Part shown: in pieces, positions 27,207 through 36,551 of the stretch
Layout of the letters: each line of letters starts with the position of its first letter
Numbering within the stretch: the stretch's first letter is position 1
Assembly: GCA_002435955.1 (NCBI GenBank)
Contig: DIWZ01000008.1
Location: 1 to 64,000, forward strand
Length of the DNA stretch: 64,000 nucleotides
Direction of reading: 5' to 3'
Source: Pelobacter sp. UBA6093
GTDB taxonomy: Bacteria; Desulfobacterota; Desulfuromonadia; Desulfuromonadales; Syntrophotaleaceae
The notes under the pieces: model-generated
Database searches by the model: none
The model's input: the letters and a program-made list of their open reading frames with translations, nothing else
What the model was told of the DNA's origin: nothing
Program-made: the position numbers and the translations under genes

Positions 27207-28793
27207 TCAAATCCCAGGTCCCAGGTCCCAAGTCTCGGGTTGAGCGTCCTGCGTCTTCCGTTCACCAGCTACTTCAACGATGCTCCCCGCTTCCACCTGT
27301 CGGATCAGATGGGCGACGCTGCTGTCCATGACCGCAAGCAGCGGTTTGGGATAAAATCCGAGCCAGAAGACACCAACCGCCAGCACCCCCAGGATGGCTA
27401 TCTCGCGCAGATCCAGATCCCGCAGAATTCGACGTTCTTCCCGGTCCGATTGCGGTAAGGCATGACCGTCGGAGCGGTCCCAGATCATCTTCTGCAACAG
27501 TCTCAGCATGAAAGCCGCCGCCAGGATCGCCCCGAGGATGGCGGCCGCCCCGACCAGAGGATATTTGGCAAAGGCGGCGATCAGCACCAGGAATTCGCTA
27601 ACAAAACTGTTGGTTCCCGGAAAACCGAAGGATGCCAGGCAAAATATTCCCAGAAAGGTCACGAAAAGGGGCATTTCCATGCCGAGGGCTGCGTTGCCGC
27701 TGATCTCGCGACTGTGGGTGCGTTCATAGATGATCCCCACGCAGATGAACAGGGCGCCGGTGGTGATGCCGTGGTTGATCATCTGCAACAGCGCCCCCTT
27801 GATCCCAAGGTCGCTGAGCAGGAAGATGCCGAGGGTGACGAAGCCCATGTGACCGACGCTGGAGTAAGCGATCAGTTTCTTGATGTCGGACTGGCCCAGG
27901 GCCAGGTAGCCGCCGAAGACGATCGAGACCAGGGCGATGCCGATCAGCCAGGGCATGCATGCCAGGGTGGCGGCCGGCGCTATCGGCAGACAGAAACGCA
28001 AAAATCCGTAGCCCCCCATCTTCAGCAGGATGCTGGCCAGAATCACGCTGCCGGCGGCCGGGGCCTCGACATGGGCCGCCGGCAGCCAGGTGTGCAGGGG
28101 GTAAATCGGAATCTTGATGGCGAAGGACAGGGCGAATGCCAGGAAGATCCAGAGCTGATACATGAAAGGGTAAGCCGGTTCCATCAGCTCCGGGATGAAG
28201 AAGGTGCCGGTGGAGACGTACAGGGCGATGACCGCCACCAGCAAAAAGATACTGCCGGTGAAGGTGTAGAGGAAAAACTTGATGGAGGCGTAATCCCGGC
28301 GCTGTCCGCCCCAGATCGCGATGATCAGGTACATGGGGACCAGCATCCCCTCCCAGAAAATATAGAACAGCACCGTGTTGAGACTGATGAACACCCCGAT
28401 CATGGCGGTTTCCATGAGCAGCATGACGACCAGGAATTCCTTGAGCCGGACAGTAATGTGCCGCCAGGAGCAGAGGATGCACAACGGCATGATGAACGTG
28501 GTCAGCAGCACCAGTAAAACGCTGATGCCGTCCACCCCGATCACGTAATCGAGATCAAACGCCGGGAACCAGCGGCGCAATTCGGCGAACTGGTACTTGG
28601 CCGTGGTCGGATCGAAGCGCGTGAATAGCGGGCAGGACACGATCGCCGTTGCCAGGGAGACGCCCAGCCCCCAGAATTTCAGTGCCCGCTCGTTGTGTAA
28701 AAACAGGCAGCCCAGTGCTCCGGCTGCCGGCAGGAGCAGGATCAGCGACAGGATCGGGTAGTTCAGGGTGTTGAGGATGAGATAGTTGTCCAT
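27207..28793 (-). CDS. nuoM: Complex I subunit M
   Basis: A 528-residue antiporter-like subunit. Typical NuoM segments are DGISVLLVLLTTFIMPLCIL, FYIFWEGMLVPMYLIIAIWG, the lysine- and histidine-rich KIPIYPLHTWLPAAHVEAP and AYSSVGHMGFVTLGIF. The ATG is taken at MDNYLILNTLN, where GAGAGG lies ahead; the open frame further upstream passes through a dispersed repeat. Its last 20 codons (QDAQPETWDLGPGI) run into a run of CCCAGGTCC words and look non-native. It lies 26 bp before nuoN. Confidence 0.95.
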   Translation of the reverse strand: MDNYLILNTLNYPILSLILLLPAAGALGCLFLHNERALKFWGLGVSLATAIVSCPLFTRFDPTTAKYQFAELRRWFPAFDLDYVIGVDGISVLLVLLTTFIMPLCILCSWRHITVRLKEFLVVMLLMETAMIGVFISLNTVLFYIFWEGMLVPMYLIIAIWGGQRRDYASIKFFLYTFTGSIFLLVAVIALYVSTGTFFIPELMEPAYPFMYQLWIFLAFALSFAIKIPIYPLHTWLPAAHVEAPAAGSVILASILLKMGGYGFLRFCLPIAPAATLACMPWLIGIALVSIVFGGYLALGQSDIKKLIAYSSVGHMGFVTLGIFLLSDLGIKGALLQMINHGITTGALFICVGIIYERTHSREISGNAALGMEMPLFVTFLGIFCLASFGFPGTNSFVSEFLVLIAAFAKYPLVGAAAILGAILAAAFMLRLLQKMIWDRSDGHALPQSDREERRILRDLDLREIAILGVLAVGVFWLGFYPKPLLAVMDSSVAHLIRQVEAGSIVEVAGERKTQDAQPETWDLGPGI

Positions 28794-28858
28794 GGGCCTC
28801 TCGATATGGGGCGATACTGCTGGGTGGCAATGATCCGGTAGTTCAAATTCTCTTTTCT

Positions 28859-28978
28859 TCACCACGAAGGACACGAAGGCCACGAAGGGAAAAGCAAAGG
28901 TCAGGGCTTTAGACCCAAACACAAAAAGATCTTGGTTTTTATGTCTTTCTTCGTGCTCTTCGTGTCCTTCGTGGTGAC
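28859..28978. repeat. ACGAAG inverted-repeat element, copy 1
   Basis: Left arm (28859-28889) has three tandem CACGAAGG-type words and the right arm (28947-28978) has their inverse CTTCGTG words, with a 57-bp loop. It fills the space between the nuoL-like gene and nuoM. Confidence 0.85.
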
Positions 28979-28999
28979 AGGGTCCTTATTTTTCTCCCA

Positions 29000-30802
29000 T
29001 CACAACCACAAAACCAGCGCCAGCACCACGAACAGCGCGATTAACGAGGCGCCGATGTAGTGCTGCAGGCGTCCGGTAATGTGGCGCCTGACCCGGTCTC
29101 CCTGGCTGACCACGCCCCGGGCGCTGCCGTCGACCACCCCGTCGATGCCCTGCCGGTCGAAAAGGGAACAGGCTCGTGCCGTGGCCATGGTGCAGCGCAG
29201 ACCCACGGTTTTGTAGAGGTTGCCGACGATATCGTTAACGAGATTGACGGGGCCGCGGGCCAGGCGCATGAAAAGCGCCGTGCCCTTGCGGTAGACCCAG
29301 TCCGTATCGAGATTGATGACGTCTTCCGGTTTCAGTTTTTTCACCAGCAGATAGAAGCCAAGACCGGTGAAGCCCAGAATCTGCAACGTTTCCGAGAGAC
29401 GGGGGCCGGTATAGGGGACGAAATCAGCCGGGAAGGGCAACATGCGGTAGAGCCAGTCGGGGTGGATGCCGATGAAGATGCACAGAAAGGCGGCGATCGC
29501 CATGCCGGCCTGCATGTTCCACGGCGGGTCCTGGGCCTCGATGCCCGACTCCCGGCGATACCAGATGCAGTAGGGCAGCTTGATTCCGACGGAAAGAAAG
29601 GTCCCGACGGCGGCTGCCAGCAATAGCAACATCAGGCCAATCCGGTGACTCTCTCCTGCGGCGGCGACCACCATGGTCTTGCTGACGAAGCCGCTGGTCA
29701 GGGGGAAGCCGGATATGGAAATGCCGCCGATCACGGTGAAGATCAAGGCCATCGGCATATGCCGGTAGAGCCCGCCCAGTTCGGTGAGTTTGGAGCGGCC
29801 GGTCATCTGCAGCACCGAGCCGACCCCCATGAACAACAATCCCTTGTAGATGACGTTGGTGTAGGCGTGGGCCACGGCGGCGTTGATCGCCAGGGCGGTG
29901 CCGATGCCGATGCCGCAGACCATGTAGCCGACCTGGCTGATGATGTGGTAGGCAAGCACCCGCCGTGCGTCGTTTTCGACCACCACGTAGCAGACCCCGA
30001 ACACAGCCATGATCGCCCCGACCACAGCCAGGATCTCGAATCCAGGGAAGCCCCGAGCCAGGGCGTAGACCGCAGTCTTGGAGGTAAAGGCGCTCATGAA
30101 CACCGCGCCGGTCACCGTTGCCTCGGGATAGGCGTCCGGCATCCAGGCGTGCAGCGGTGGAATCGCGGCGTTGAGGGCGAACCCGATCAGAATCAGGTAC
30201 TCGGCGAAGCCCGCCTGATCCGTGAGGATCCGGGCAAATTGCAGATCGTGGACCTGCTGATAGTGAAAAAATATTCCGGCAAGCAGGATCAGTCCTCCGG
30301 TCACATGCACCATCAGGTAGCGCAGGCCCGCCGCCACGGAAGCAGGCTGTCGCCGGTACCATACGAGGAAAACCGAGGCCACCGCCATCAATTCCCAGAA
30401 CATGAACAGACTCAGGTAATCACCGGCCAGGATAGCTCCGAACGCACCGGCCATGTAGAGGAAGGCGGCGACGTGCTGGCCTGTCTGTTTGACATGCAGG
30501 CTGTAGAAACAGCCGATGATGGCCATCAGGGCGAACATGTGCATAAACAGGAACGCCAGCCGATCCGCCCGGCCGAACAGGAGTTCGAAGCCCAGGTAGT
30601 TGCCCCCGCCGAAGGTCTCGGGCAGGTGCTGGATCTGCAGCAGCACCAGCAGCGGCACGCCGAGCAGGACCACTTTGTGCAGATGCAGCCTTGTCGCCAG
30701 CGGCAGCAATGCCGCGCCGAGGATGAACCAGGAGGCCGGGTGGACAAACAGGCCGCTGGTGGGGAGAAGACTATTTTGCAGTTCCGCCAAGCTACCGATC
30801 AT
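29000..30802 (-). CDS. nuoL: Antiporter-like complex I subunit with NuoL-type tail
   Basis: A 600-residue membrane protein. The core (about 1-470) reads like an MrpD-type antiporter subunit: LFMFWELMAVASVFLVW, NAAIPPLHAWMPDAYPEA with the channel lysine/histidine region nearby, AYHIISQVGYMVCGIG and SGFPLTSGFVSKTMV. After residue 470 it continues with a long amphipathic stretch (KLKPEDVINLDTDWVYR through VNLVNDIVGNLYKTVG) and a last membrane helix, like the lateral helix of NuoL. Hence it probably takes the distal NuoL place. The start (30802) overlaps the small gene upstream; an ATG at 30814 is an alternative. Confidence 0.85.
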   Translation of the reverse strand: MIGSLAELQNSLLPTSGLFVHPASWFILGAALLPLATRLHLHKVVLLGVPLLVLLQIQHLPETFGGGNYLGFELLFGRADRLAFLFMHMFALMAIIGCFYSLHVKQTGQHVAAFLYMAGAFGAILAGDYLSLFMFWELMAVASVFLVWYRRQPASVAAGLRYLMVHVTGGLILLAGIFFHYQQVHDLQFARILTDQAGFAEYLILIGFALNAAIPPLHAWMPDAYPEATVTGAVFMSAFTSKTAVYALARGFPGFEILAVVGAIMAVFGVCYVVVENDARRVLAYHIISQVGYMVCGIGIGTALAINAAVAHAYTNVIYKGLLFMGVGSVLQMTGRSKLTELGGLYRHMPMALIFTVIGGISISGFPLTSGFVSKTMVVAAAGESHRIGLMLLLLAAAVGTFLSVGIKLPYCIWYRRESGIEAQDPPWNMQAGMAIAAFLCIFIGIHPDWLYRMLPFPADFVPYTGPRLSETLQILGFTGLGFYLLVKKLKPEDVINLDTDWVYRKGTALFMRLARGPVNLVNDIVGNLYKTVGLRCTMATARACSLFDRQGIDGVVDGSARGVVSQGDRVRRHITGRLQHYIGASLIALFVVLALVLWL

Positions 30803-31037
30803 AGTAATCCGCATTCTTTCCCAGCCATTTATGGGAAAGTCCCTTGCACACATAAGTCATCGCGATACAGACCGCCAGGCCGAACAGCGCCCAGAAACCA
30901 TAGATGCGGTCACCGGCGAAATGAACCTCGTGCCGCTCGACGAAAAAGTCACCGATCACGATCAGGACGAGCAGGCCGAAGAACAGCCATTTCAGTGCGA
31001 TGCGGTGTTGATGCAGGTATTCGAATATTTTCTTCAT
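30792..31037 (-). CDS. Small membrane protein inside the nuo operon
   Basis: An 81-residue protein with two membrane helices (about 13-28 and 46-62) separated by a short acidic/histidine loop (ERHEVHFAGD) and a basic tail. AGGAGAACTTG ahead of the ATG is a strong ribosome site. Its end overlaps the start of the next antiporter-like gene by 11 bp. No named family is recognised. Location between two antiporter-like genes suggests an accessory subunit of this complex. Confidence 0.8.
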   Translation of the reverse strand: MKKIFEYLHQHRIALKWLFFGLLVLIVIGDFFVERHEVHFAGDRIYGFWALFGLAVCIAMTYVCKGLSHKWLGKNADYYDR

Positions 31038-31074
31038 CAAGTTCTCCTGAGGGACGTTTTTATAAGCATCTTCT

Positions 31075-31193
31075 TCACCACGAAGGCCACGAAGGGCACG
31101 AAGAAAGGCTTGAAAACAAAACTCATTCAGTTTTGTGAAAACCAAAGATTCTTGATTTTGACCTTCTTCGTGGCCTTCGTGCTCTTCGTGGTG
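31075..31193. repeat. ACGAAG inverted-repeat element, copy 2
   Basis: Arms 31075-31107 and 31162-31193 are made of CCACGAAGG/CACGAAG words. The loop contains a second small hairpin (ACAAAACT with AGTTTTGT). The loop text is shared with copies 3 and 4. Confidence 0.85.
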
Positions 31194-31220
31194 CAGGCTT
31201 ATGTTGTTCTGTACGTTTTT

Positions 31221-31338
31221 TCACCACGAAGGCCACGAAGAGCACGAAGAAAGGCTTGAAAACAAAACTCATTCAGGTTTGTGAAAACCTAAGATTTTAG
31301 GTTTTGACCTTTTTCGTGGCTTTCGTATACTTGGTGGT
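31221..31338. repeat. ACGAAG inverted-repeat element, copy 3
   Basis: It follows copy 2 directly (27 bp apart) and ends at the stop of the MrpD-like gene. The left arm and loop match copy 2 closely; the right arm is decayed (TTTTTCGTGGCTTTCGTATA). Confidence 0.8.
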
Positions 31339-32831
31339 TACCTTCCCGTCAGCAGTCCGATAATGCGCAGCAACAGATCCGGAAAAATCCCCAGCAGGAC
31401 CGAAATCAGCCCACAGACGAACAGCGGTACCACCATCAGGGCGACTAGCGGCGTTTTCTCCAGACTGCCGGTAATCACCAGTTCCCCGGCAGGCGGGGTG
31501 CCGAAGAAGGCGGTCAGGAAGATCGGTACGAAATAGCCGGCGTTCAGCAGGCTGCTGGTCATCAGCACGGCGAGGATGATGCCGTTGCGGGTATCCATCG
31601 CGCCGAGGGAGAGGAACCACTTGCTGACAAAACCGCTTACCGGCGGGATGCCGATCAGGCTCAGGGAGGCGAGACCGAAGGCGATCATGGTGAAGGGCAT
31701 CCGATAGCCGAGGCCGCCGAATTCCCGGATGTCCTTTTTGCCGCTGGCCACTGCGATCGCCCCGGCGCAGAAAAACAGCGTGATCTTCGAGAAGGCGTGG
31801 TTGGTGATGTGCAGCAGCCCGCCGGTGATGGCGTTTGGCGTGAGCAGGGCTACGCCGAGGATGATGTAGGAAAGCTGGCTGACCGTCGAATAGGCGAGCC
31901 GTGCCTTGAGATTGGTGCGGGTCAGGGCGATGACCGAGGCGACGATGATGGTGAAGGAGACGAAATAGGCGGTGAACAACCCCAGGCCGGTCCGCTCAAG
32001 CAAACCGACGCCGAAAAGGGACAGCATCACCCGGCAGAGGGCGAAGACCCCCGCCTTGACCACCACCACCGCGTGCAGCAGCGCGCTGACCGGGGTTGGC
32101 GCCACCATGGCGTCGGGCAGCCATGTGTGCAGCGGCATGATCCCCGCCTTGGCAAAACCGAACAGGAACAGCAGGAAGGTTATGGTCACCAGGGTCGGAT
32201 CGGCCCCTTGCGGGAAGATGCCGCCCAGAACTTCGCCGACCGAAAAATCCAGGGTGCCGCACAGCACGTAGGTCAGGGCCATGGCCGGCAACAGAAAAGC
32301 CTTGGAGGTGAACATCAGGTAAATCAGGTACTTGCGACCGCCGTAATAGCCATCCGCATCCTGGTGGTGCATGACCAGCGGATAGGTGAAGATGGAGATC
32401 AGTTCGTAAAACAGATACAGGGTGAACAGGCTGCCGGAAAAGGCCACCCCCAGCCCGGCGCCGACCGACACCGCATAACAGAAGTAAAAGCGGGTCTGGG
32501 CATGCTCCTTGAGGCCGCGCAGATAGCCGATGCAGTAGAGTGCGGCGGCGATCCACAGGCTGGAAGCGGTGCCCGCGAATAGCATGCCGAGGCCGTCCAG
32601 GTGAAACTTCACCGATATTCCCGGGTAGAGGGTCGCCAGGGTGAATTCTGCGGTACCGCCTGCCAGCACAAAGGGCAACAAAGACAGTACGGTCAAAAAG
32701 GTCAGCACCGCACCGACCACGGAAAAGGCCTCCCGCAGGTTCGGTTTTTTGCCCGCGGCCAGGATCAGCAGACCGGTCACCATGGGGATCAGCGGGGCTA
32801 TGAAAAGTTTTGCGGATACCGTTGTGATCAT
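31338..32831 (-). CDS. MrpD/NuoL-like antiporter subunit without lateral tail
   Basis: A 497-residue membrane protein of about 14 helices. Segments such as LYLFYELISIFTYPLVMH, KAGIMPLHTWLPDAMVAPTP, AYSTVSQLSYIILGVAL and IGIPPVSGFVSKWFLSLGA place it in the MrpD/NuoL family, but it stops where NuoL would start its lateral helix. It occupies the gene position just after nuoK normally held by nuoL, so the operon has an additional antiporter-like subunit. AGGA precedes the ATG. Confidence in family is high; its place in the complex is inferred. Confidence 0.88.
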   Translation of the reverse strand: MITTVSAKLFIAPLIPMVTGLLILAAGKKPNLREAFSVVGAVLTFLTVLSLLPFVLAGGTAEFTLATLYPGISVKFHLDGLGMLFAGTASSLWIAAALYCIGYLRGLKEHAQTRFYFCYAVSVGAGLGVAFSGSLFTLYLFYELISIFTYPLVMHHQDADGYYGGRKYLIYLMFTSKAFLLPAMALTYVLCGTLDFSVGEVLGGIFPQGADPTLVTITFLLFLFGFAKAGIMPLHTWLPDAMVAPTPVSALLHAVVVVKAGVFALCRVMLSLFGVGLLERTGLGLFTAYFVSFTIIVASVIALTRTNLKARLAYSTVSQLSYIILGVALLTPNAITGGLLHITNHAFSKITLFFCAGAIAVASGKKDIREFGGLGYRMPFTMIAFGLASLSLIGIPPVSGFVSKWFLSLGAMDTRNGIILAVLMTSSLLNAGYFVPIFLTAFFGTPPAGELVITGSLEKTPLVALMVVPLFVCGLISVLLGIFPDLLLRIIGLLTGR

Positions 32832-32860
32832 GTTTTCCTGTAAAAATCCAGTTTACTTTT

Positions 32861-32979
32861 TCACCACGAAGGTCACGAAGAGCACGAAGAAAGGCTTGAA
32901 AACAAAACTCATTCAGTTTTGTGAAAACCAAAGATTCCTGGTTTTGACCTTCTTCGTGGCCTTCGTGCTCTTCGTGGTG
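32861..32979. repeat. ACGAAG inverted-repeat element, copy 4
   Basis: It lies between the MrpD-like gene and nuoK. Arms and loop are nearly the same as copy 2, including the ACAAAACT/AGTTTTGT inner hairpin. Confidence 0.85.
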
Positions 32980-33010
32980 CACGATTATGTCGATCTTGTC
33001 CAGTTTCCTT

Positions 33011-33328
33011 TCATCCTTTCAGATCCCTTACTTTATCGGGATCTATGACCCGGTATTTGTGAAACACCATAAGGATCAGGCTCACGATCATCGCCGCTTC
33101 CGCTGCCCCGATCCCCATGACTATCAGGGTGAAGATCTGGCCGACGGCCGGATCGGGTGCCACGAAGCGGTTAAAGGCCATGAAGTTGAGGGCTGCGCCG
33201 TTGAGAATGAATTCGCCGGAAATCAGCATGCCGACGAAGGTGCGGTGCCGGATCATGCCGTAAATACCGAATATCAGCAGAAACAGGCCGAGGAGCAGAT
33301 AGGTTGCAAGCTGGTCGCTGGGCATCAT
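33011..33328 (-). CDS. nuoK: Complex I subunit K
   Basis: A 105-residue three-helix membrane subunit. The two glutamates essential for proton transfer are visible in ISGEFILNGAALNF and GIGAAEAAMIV. It overlaps nuoJ by 4 bp. Confidence 0.95.
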   Translation of the reverse strand: MMPSDQLATYLLLGLFLLIFGIYGMIRHRTFVGMLISGEFILNGAALNFMAFNRFVAPDPAVGQIFTLIVMGIGAAEAAMIVSLILMVFHKYRVIDPDKVRDLKG

Positions 33329-33852
33329 TCACGCGCTCCATACCGGCCGATTCGGGCGATGATCAGCGCTCCGATAATGGCTACAAGCAACAGTATCGAG
33401 ATAAGTTCGAAGGGGAGGCAGAATTGATGCAGCAGACTCTCTCCCAGGTGCCTGATGGTGAAGTCGCCGATCCTGGCGATCGCAGGGTTCCATGGCGTGT
33501 TCAATACGGTCCAAAGGAGCAGGGCCGAGGCCGCCAGGCAGGCGCCGGCGGCGAGCATTCTGTTCCTTTTGGGAGGAGGCCGTTTCTCTGCAGCCTGGTC
33601 CGGTTTCGGTCCGACCATGATGCCGAAAGCGATAACGACGCATACCACGCCGATATTGATGAGTAGTTCCATCAGGGCCAGAAACGGGCTGCCCAGATGG
33701 TAGAACAGTCCGGCCACCCCCAGCAGCGAGATCGCCAGGCCCAGCACCGAATTCATCAACTGGCGGGCTCGCAAGGATATGAAAGCGCCGGCAAAGATGC
33801 AGACGATAAAACCGAAAAAGAGTCCTTCGGCCAGGTAGCGGTAAAAGCTCAT
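33325..33852 (-). CDS. nuoJ: Complex I subunit J
   Basis: A 175-residue five-helix membrane subunit. The third helix segment (LALMELLINIGVVCVVIAFGIM) carries the family's conserved region, and the C-terminus ends in a final helix (ELISILLLVAIIGALIIA). Start and end overlap nuoI and nuoK by 4 bp each. Confidence 0.94.
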   Translation of the reverse strand: MSFYRYLAEGLFFGFIVCIFAGAFISLRARQLMNSVLGLAISLLGVAGLFYHLGSPFLALMELLINIGVVCVVIAFGIMVGPKPDQAAEKRPPPKRNRMLAAGACLAASALLLWTVLNTPWNPAIARIGDFTIRHLGESLLHQFCLPFELISILLLVAIIGALIIARIGRYGARE

Positions 33853-34286
33853 CCCTCCTCCAATCTTTTAAGCAGATTGTAATGGAATTCCTCCCGGCTG
33901 AATCCGGCCAGCTCGTATTCATCGGAAAAATCGAGGGCCTGGGTGGGGCAGACCTCGACGCATATCCCGCACAGGCTGCATTTGGTGAAATCCAGATGGT
34001 AAGCGGTCAAGGTTTTCCCCTTGCTCCCCTCGCGTTTTTCCCCGACCACGGTAATGCAGTTGGAGGGGCAGTTCAGGTCGCACTGCATGCAGACGATGCA
34101 GCGGTGAGTGCCGGTCTCCGAGTCCTTCACCAACAGCGTGTGGCCGTGGAAATTGGGTGAGATGGTGAGCTTTTCCCGCGGATAATGCACGGTCACCGCC
34201 GGGTGCAGCAGGGCGCGAAAGGTCACGCCGAGACCGACCAGGAGGCTTTTGGCGCCGATATATAGTTGGGTGAAGTATTCTTTCAT
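33849..34286 (-). CDS. nuoI: Complex I subunit I, 2[4Fe-4S] protein
   Basis: A 145-residue peripheral-arm subunit passing electrons to NuoB. Two cluster motifs are complete: CIVCMQCDLNCP and CSLCGICVEVCP. Its N-terminal amphipathic stretch (YIGAKSLLVGLGVTFRALL) is typical of NuoI. It is separated from nuoH by a 160-bp gap holding a repeat element. Confidence 0.95.
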   Translation of the reverse strand: MKEYFTQLYIGAKSLLVGLGVTFRALLHPAVTVHYPREKLTISPNFHGHTLLVKDSETGTHRCIVCMQCDLNCPSNCITVVGEKREGSKGKTLTAYHLDFTKCSLCGICVEVCPTQALDFSDEYELAGFSREEFHYNLLKRLEEG

Positions 34287-34307
34287 GGGACCTCAAAACT
34301 TCGTTTT

Positions 34308-34420
34308 TCACCACGAAGAGCACGAAGTACACGAAGGAAGATCCAGGGCTTTTTTGTTTTAAAAAAACCTGAAAAGCTTGGTTTTTAGGCTTTCTTCGTG
34401 CTCTTCGTGTCCTTCGTGGT
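34308..34420. repeat. ACGAAG inverted-repeat element, copy 5
   Basis: It lies between nuoH and nuoI. Left arm 34308-34338 and right arm 34391-34420 are made of CACGAAG/CTTCGTG words; the loop has its own CTTTTTTG/AAAAAAAC-type pairing and differs from the loop in copies 2-4. Confidence 0.82.
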
Positions 34421-34446
34421 AAAAGCCGTCCACCAAGATCATGCCC

Positions 34447-35430
34447 TTACAGCTTCACCACCAGCGCCGTTATCAGCAGGTTGAGCAGGGCGATGGGGGT
34501 CAGGTATTTCCAACAGAAATTGAGCAACTGGTCGAAACGGACCCTGGGGAAGGTCCAGCGTATCCAGATCATGATAAACAGCAGCACATAGACCTTGAGC
34601 ATGAACCAGATGGCGCCGGAATATTCCATCCAGGGCAGCGGCGGTCCCGACCAGCCGCCGAGAAACAGCGTCACGGCGATGGAGCATACGAAAAACATGT
34701 TTGTGTATTCGGCGAGGAAAAAGAAGCTGAAACAGATGCCGCTGAATTCGGTGTGAAATCCGGCGGTCAGTTCGCTCTCCGCCTCCGGCAGATCGAAGGG
34801 AGCCCGGTGGGTTTCCGCCAAGCCGGCGATGAAATAGATGACAAACGCCACCGGTTGCATGAAAACATGCCAGATATGGCTTTGGGAAAGGACCATCGCC
34901 CTCATGCTGAAGCTGTGGGTCAGCAACACCACGGTTACCAGCGACAACAGCATGGGAATCTCGTACGCCACGCCCTGGGCCACCGAGCGTACCGCGCCGA
35001 ACAGGGCGTATTTATTGTTGGATACCCAGCCGGCGACCAGGGTCGCTACCATGTTGAAGGCCATTACCGCGATGATGAAGATCAACCCCATGTCCAGATC
35101 GAGCACCTGGAGTTTGCTGCTCAGGGGGATCACGATAAACGATACCCCGACCGGCACAAAGGCCAGAAAAGGCGCCAGGCGAAACAGGGTGGTGCTGGAC
35201 TGTCGCGGAATGATGAACTGTTTGCCGATCAGCTTTACGGCGTCGGCCACCATTTGCAGCATCCCCTGGGGGCCCACCTCCATGGGCCCCGGCCGCAGCT
35301 GGAAGCGGCCGGCGAGTTTGCGCTCCAGGTAGCCGAGCAGTAAGCCGTTCATGAACACGAACGCGATCACCACCACAGCCGAGAGGATCATGCGGAGCAA
35401 TTGAGGGGGCAGTGTGCCGACGGTTTCCAT
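34447..35430 (-). CDS. nuoH: Complex I subunit H
   Basis: A 327-residue membrane subunit that joins the membrane arm to the quinone site. Conserved segments: YLERKLAGRFQLRPGPMEVGPQG is visible in parts (GYLERKLAGR; RPGPMEVGPQG), LIGKQFIIPR, FALFGAVRS-like KYALFGAVRSVAQGVAYEIP and AETHRAPFDLPEAESELTAG. The ATG lies 5 bp after the nuoD stop with AGG ahead; an upstream open frame inside nuoD is rejected. Confidence 0.95.
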   Translation of the reverse strand: METVGTLPPQLLRMILSAVVVIAFVFMNGLLLGYLERKLAGRFQLRPGPMEVGPQGMLQMVADAVKLIGKQFIIPRQSSTTLFRLAPFLAFVPVGVSFIVIPLSSKLQVLDLDMGLIFIIAVMAFNMVATLVAGWVSNNKYALFGAVRSVAQGVAYEIPMLLSLVTVVLLTHSFSMRAMVLSQSHIWHVFMQPVAFVIYFIAGLAETHRAPFDLPEAESELTAGFHTEFSGICFSFFFLAEYTNMFFVCSIAVTLFLGGWSGPPLPWMEYSGAIWFMLKVYVLLFIMIWIRWTFPRVRFDQLLNFCWKYLTPIALLNLLITALVVKL

Positions 35431-35435
35431 AGGGA

Positions 35436-36551
35436 TTACCTGTCGATTTCCGGAATGACCAGATCCAGAGTGCCGAGCACCATGACCAGATCGGAAAGGA
35501 GCATGTCGCGGCAAAGCTCCGGCAAAATACTCAGGTTGGAAAAGCACGGCGAACGAATCTTGAGGCGATAAGGCACCTCGCTGCCGTCGCTGACCAGGTA
35601 GTAGGTGAATTCCCCTCGGGCCGCTTCCACCGAAAAGCTGGCGTCGCCCTGGGGCAGGGGAAGCTTTTTCGGTGTCTTGGCCAGGTGCGGCCCATCCGGC
35701 AGCCGGTCGAGGGCCTGCTCGATGATGCGCAGGCTTTGTTCCATCTCCTCGAGTCGCACCAGATAGACTTCCAGACAATCGCCCGAGGTCCCCACCGGCA
35801 CCTCGAAATCGAAATCGGCATAGACCGAATATGGCTCGCTCTTGCGGATGTCGTAACCGACGCCGGTACTGCGCAGCAGCGGACCGGTAATCCCGTAGCG
35901 CATCGCCATGTCCGGGGTAAGGTGGACGATGTCCTGCACCCGTTTGATGAAAATGATGTTGGTGGTGACGAGGTCGTGGTAGATCCGGAAGCGGCTGCGC
36001 AAGCGCTCGATGAAGGCGCGGGTTTTGGCGATGAAGGTTGCGTCGATATCGCGATTGACCCCGCCGACCCGGAAATAACAGTAGGTGAGCCGCGAACCGG
36101 TAACGTCCTCGAGGATGTCGAGGATCTGTTCGCGATCATCGAAGGTATACATGATGGGGGTGAACGCTCCCAGATCGAGCAGGAAAGCGCCGAGCCACAG
36201 CAGATGGCTGGAAATCCGGTTCAGTTCCGAGGTAATCACCCGGATGTACTCGGCCCGCAGGGGTGCCTCGATGCCTGTCATGCGCTCGATAAGCCCTATG
36301 TAGCCGTGGGTGCAGATCAACGCACCGACGTAGTCGAGCCGCGAAGTATTCGGCATGAACCCCTTCCAGGGGCGGGATTCCCCCATCTTTTCCTGAATAC
36401 GGTGGCCATAGCCGAGAACCGGCTCCGCCTCCAGAACATATTCGCCGTCCATCTCCAGCAGCACGCGCAGTACCCCGTGGGTGCTCGGGTGCTGCGGCCC
36501 CATGTTGAGGTAAAACCCCTGCCGTTTTTCATTCCCGTTGTTAGTGGTCAT
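35436..36551 (-). CDS. nuoD: Complex I subunit D
   Basis: A 371-residue 49-kDa-type subunit lining the quinone cavity. It starts with the usual NMGPQHPSTHGVLR, has the quinone-site region (GYGHRIQEKMGES) and ends with LVMVLGTLDLVIPEIDR. It is separate from nuoC (not fused) and overlaps it by 4 bp. Confidence 0.96.
   Translation of the reverse strand: MTTNNGNEKRQGFYLNMGPQHPSTHGVLRVLLEMDGEYVLEAEPVLGYGHRIQEKMGESRPWKGFMPNTSRLDYVGALICTHGYIGLIERMTGIEAPLRAEYIRVITSELNRISSHLLWLGAFLLDLGAFTPIMYTFDDREQILDILEDVTGSRLTYCYFRVGGVNRDIDATFIAKTRAFIERLRSRFRIYHDLVTTNIIFIKRVQDIVHLTPDMAMRYGITGPLLRSTGVGYDIRKSEPYSVYADFDFEVPVGTSGDCLEVYLVRLEEMEQSLRIIEQALDRLPDGPHLAKTPKKLPLPQGDASFSVEAARGEFTYYLVSDGSEVPYRLKIRSPCFSNLSILPELCRDMLLSDLVMVLGTLDLVIPEIDR

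Noticed and set aside
28859..34420. ACGAAG repeats considered as CRISPR arrays
   Set aside because: The words are short, tandem at 9-bp spacing and arranged as inverted arms, without regular unique spacers or cas genes.
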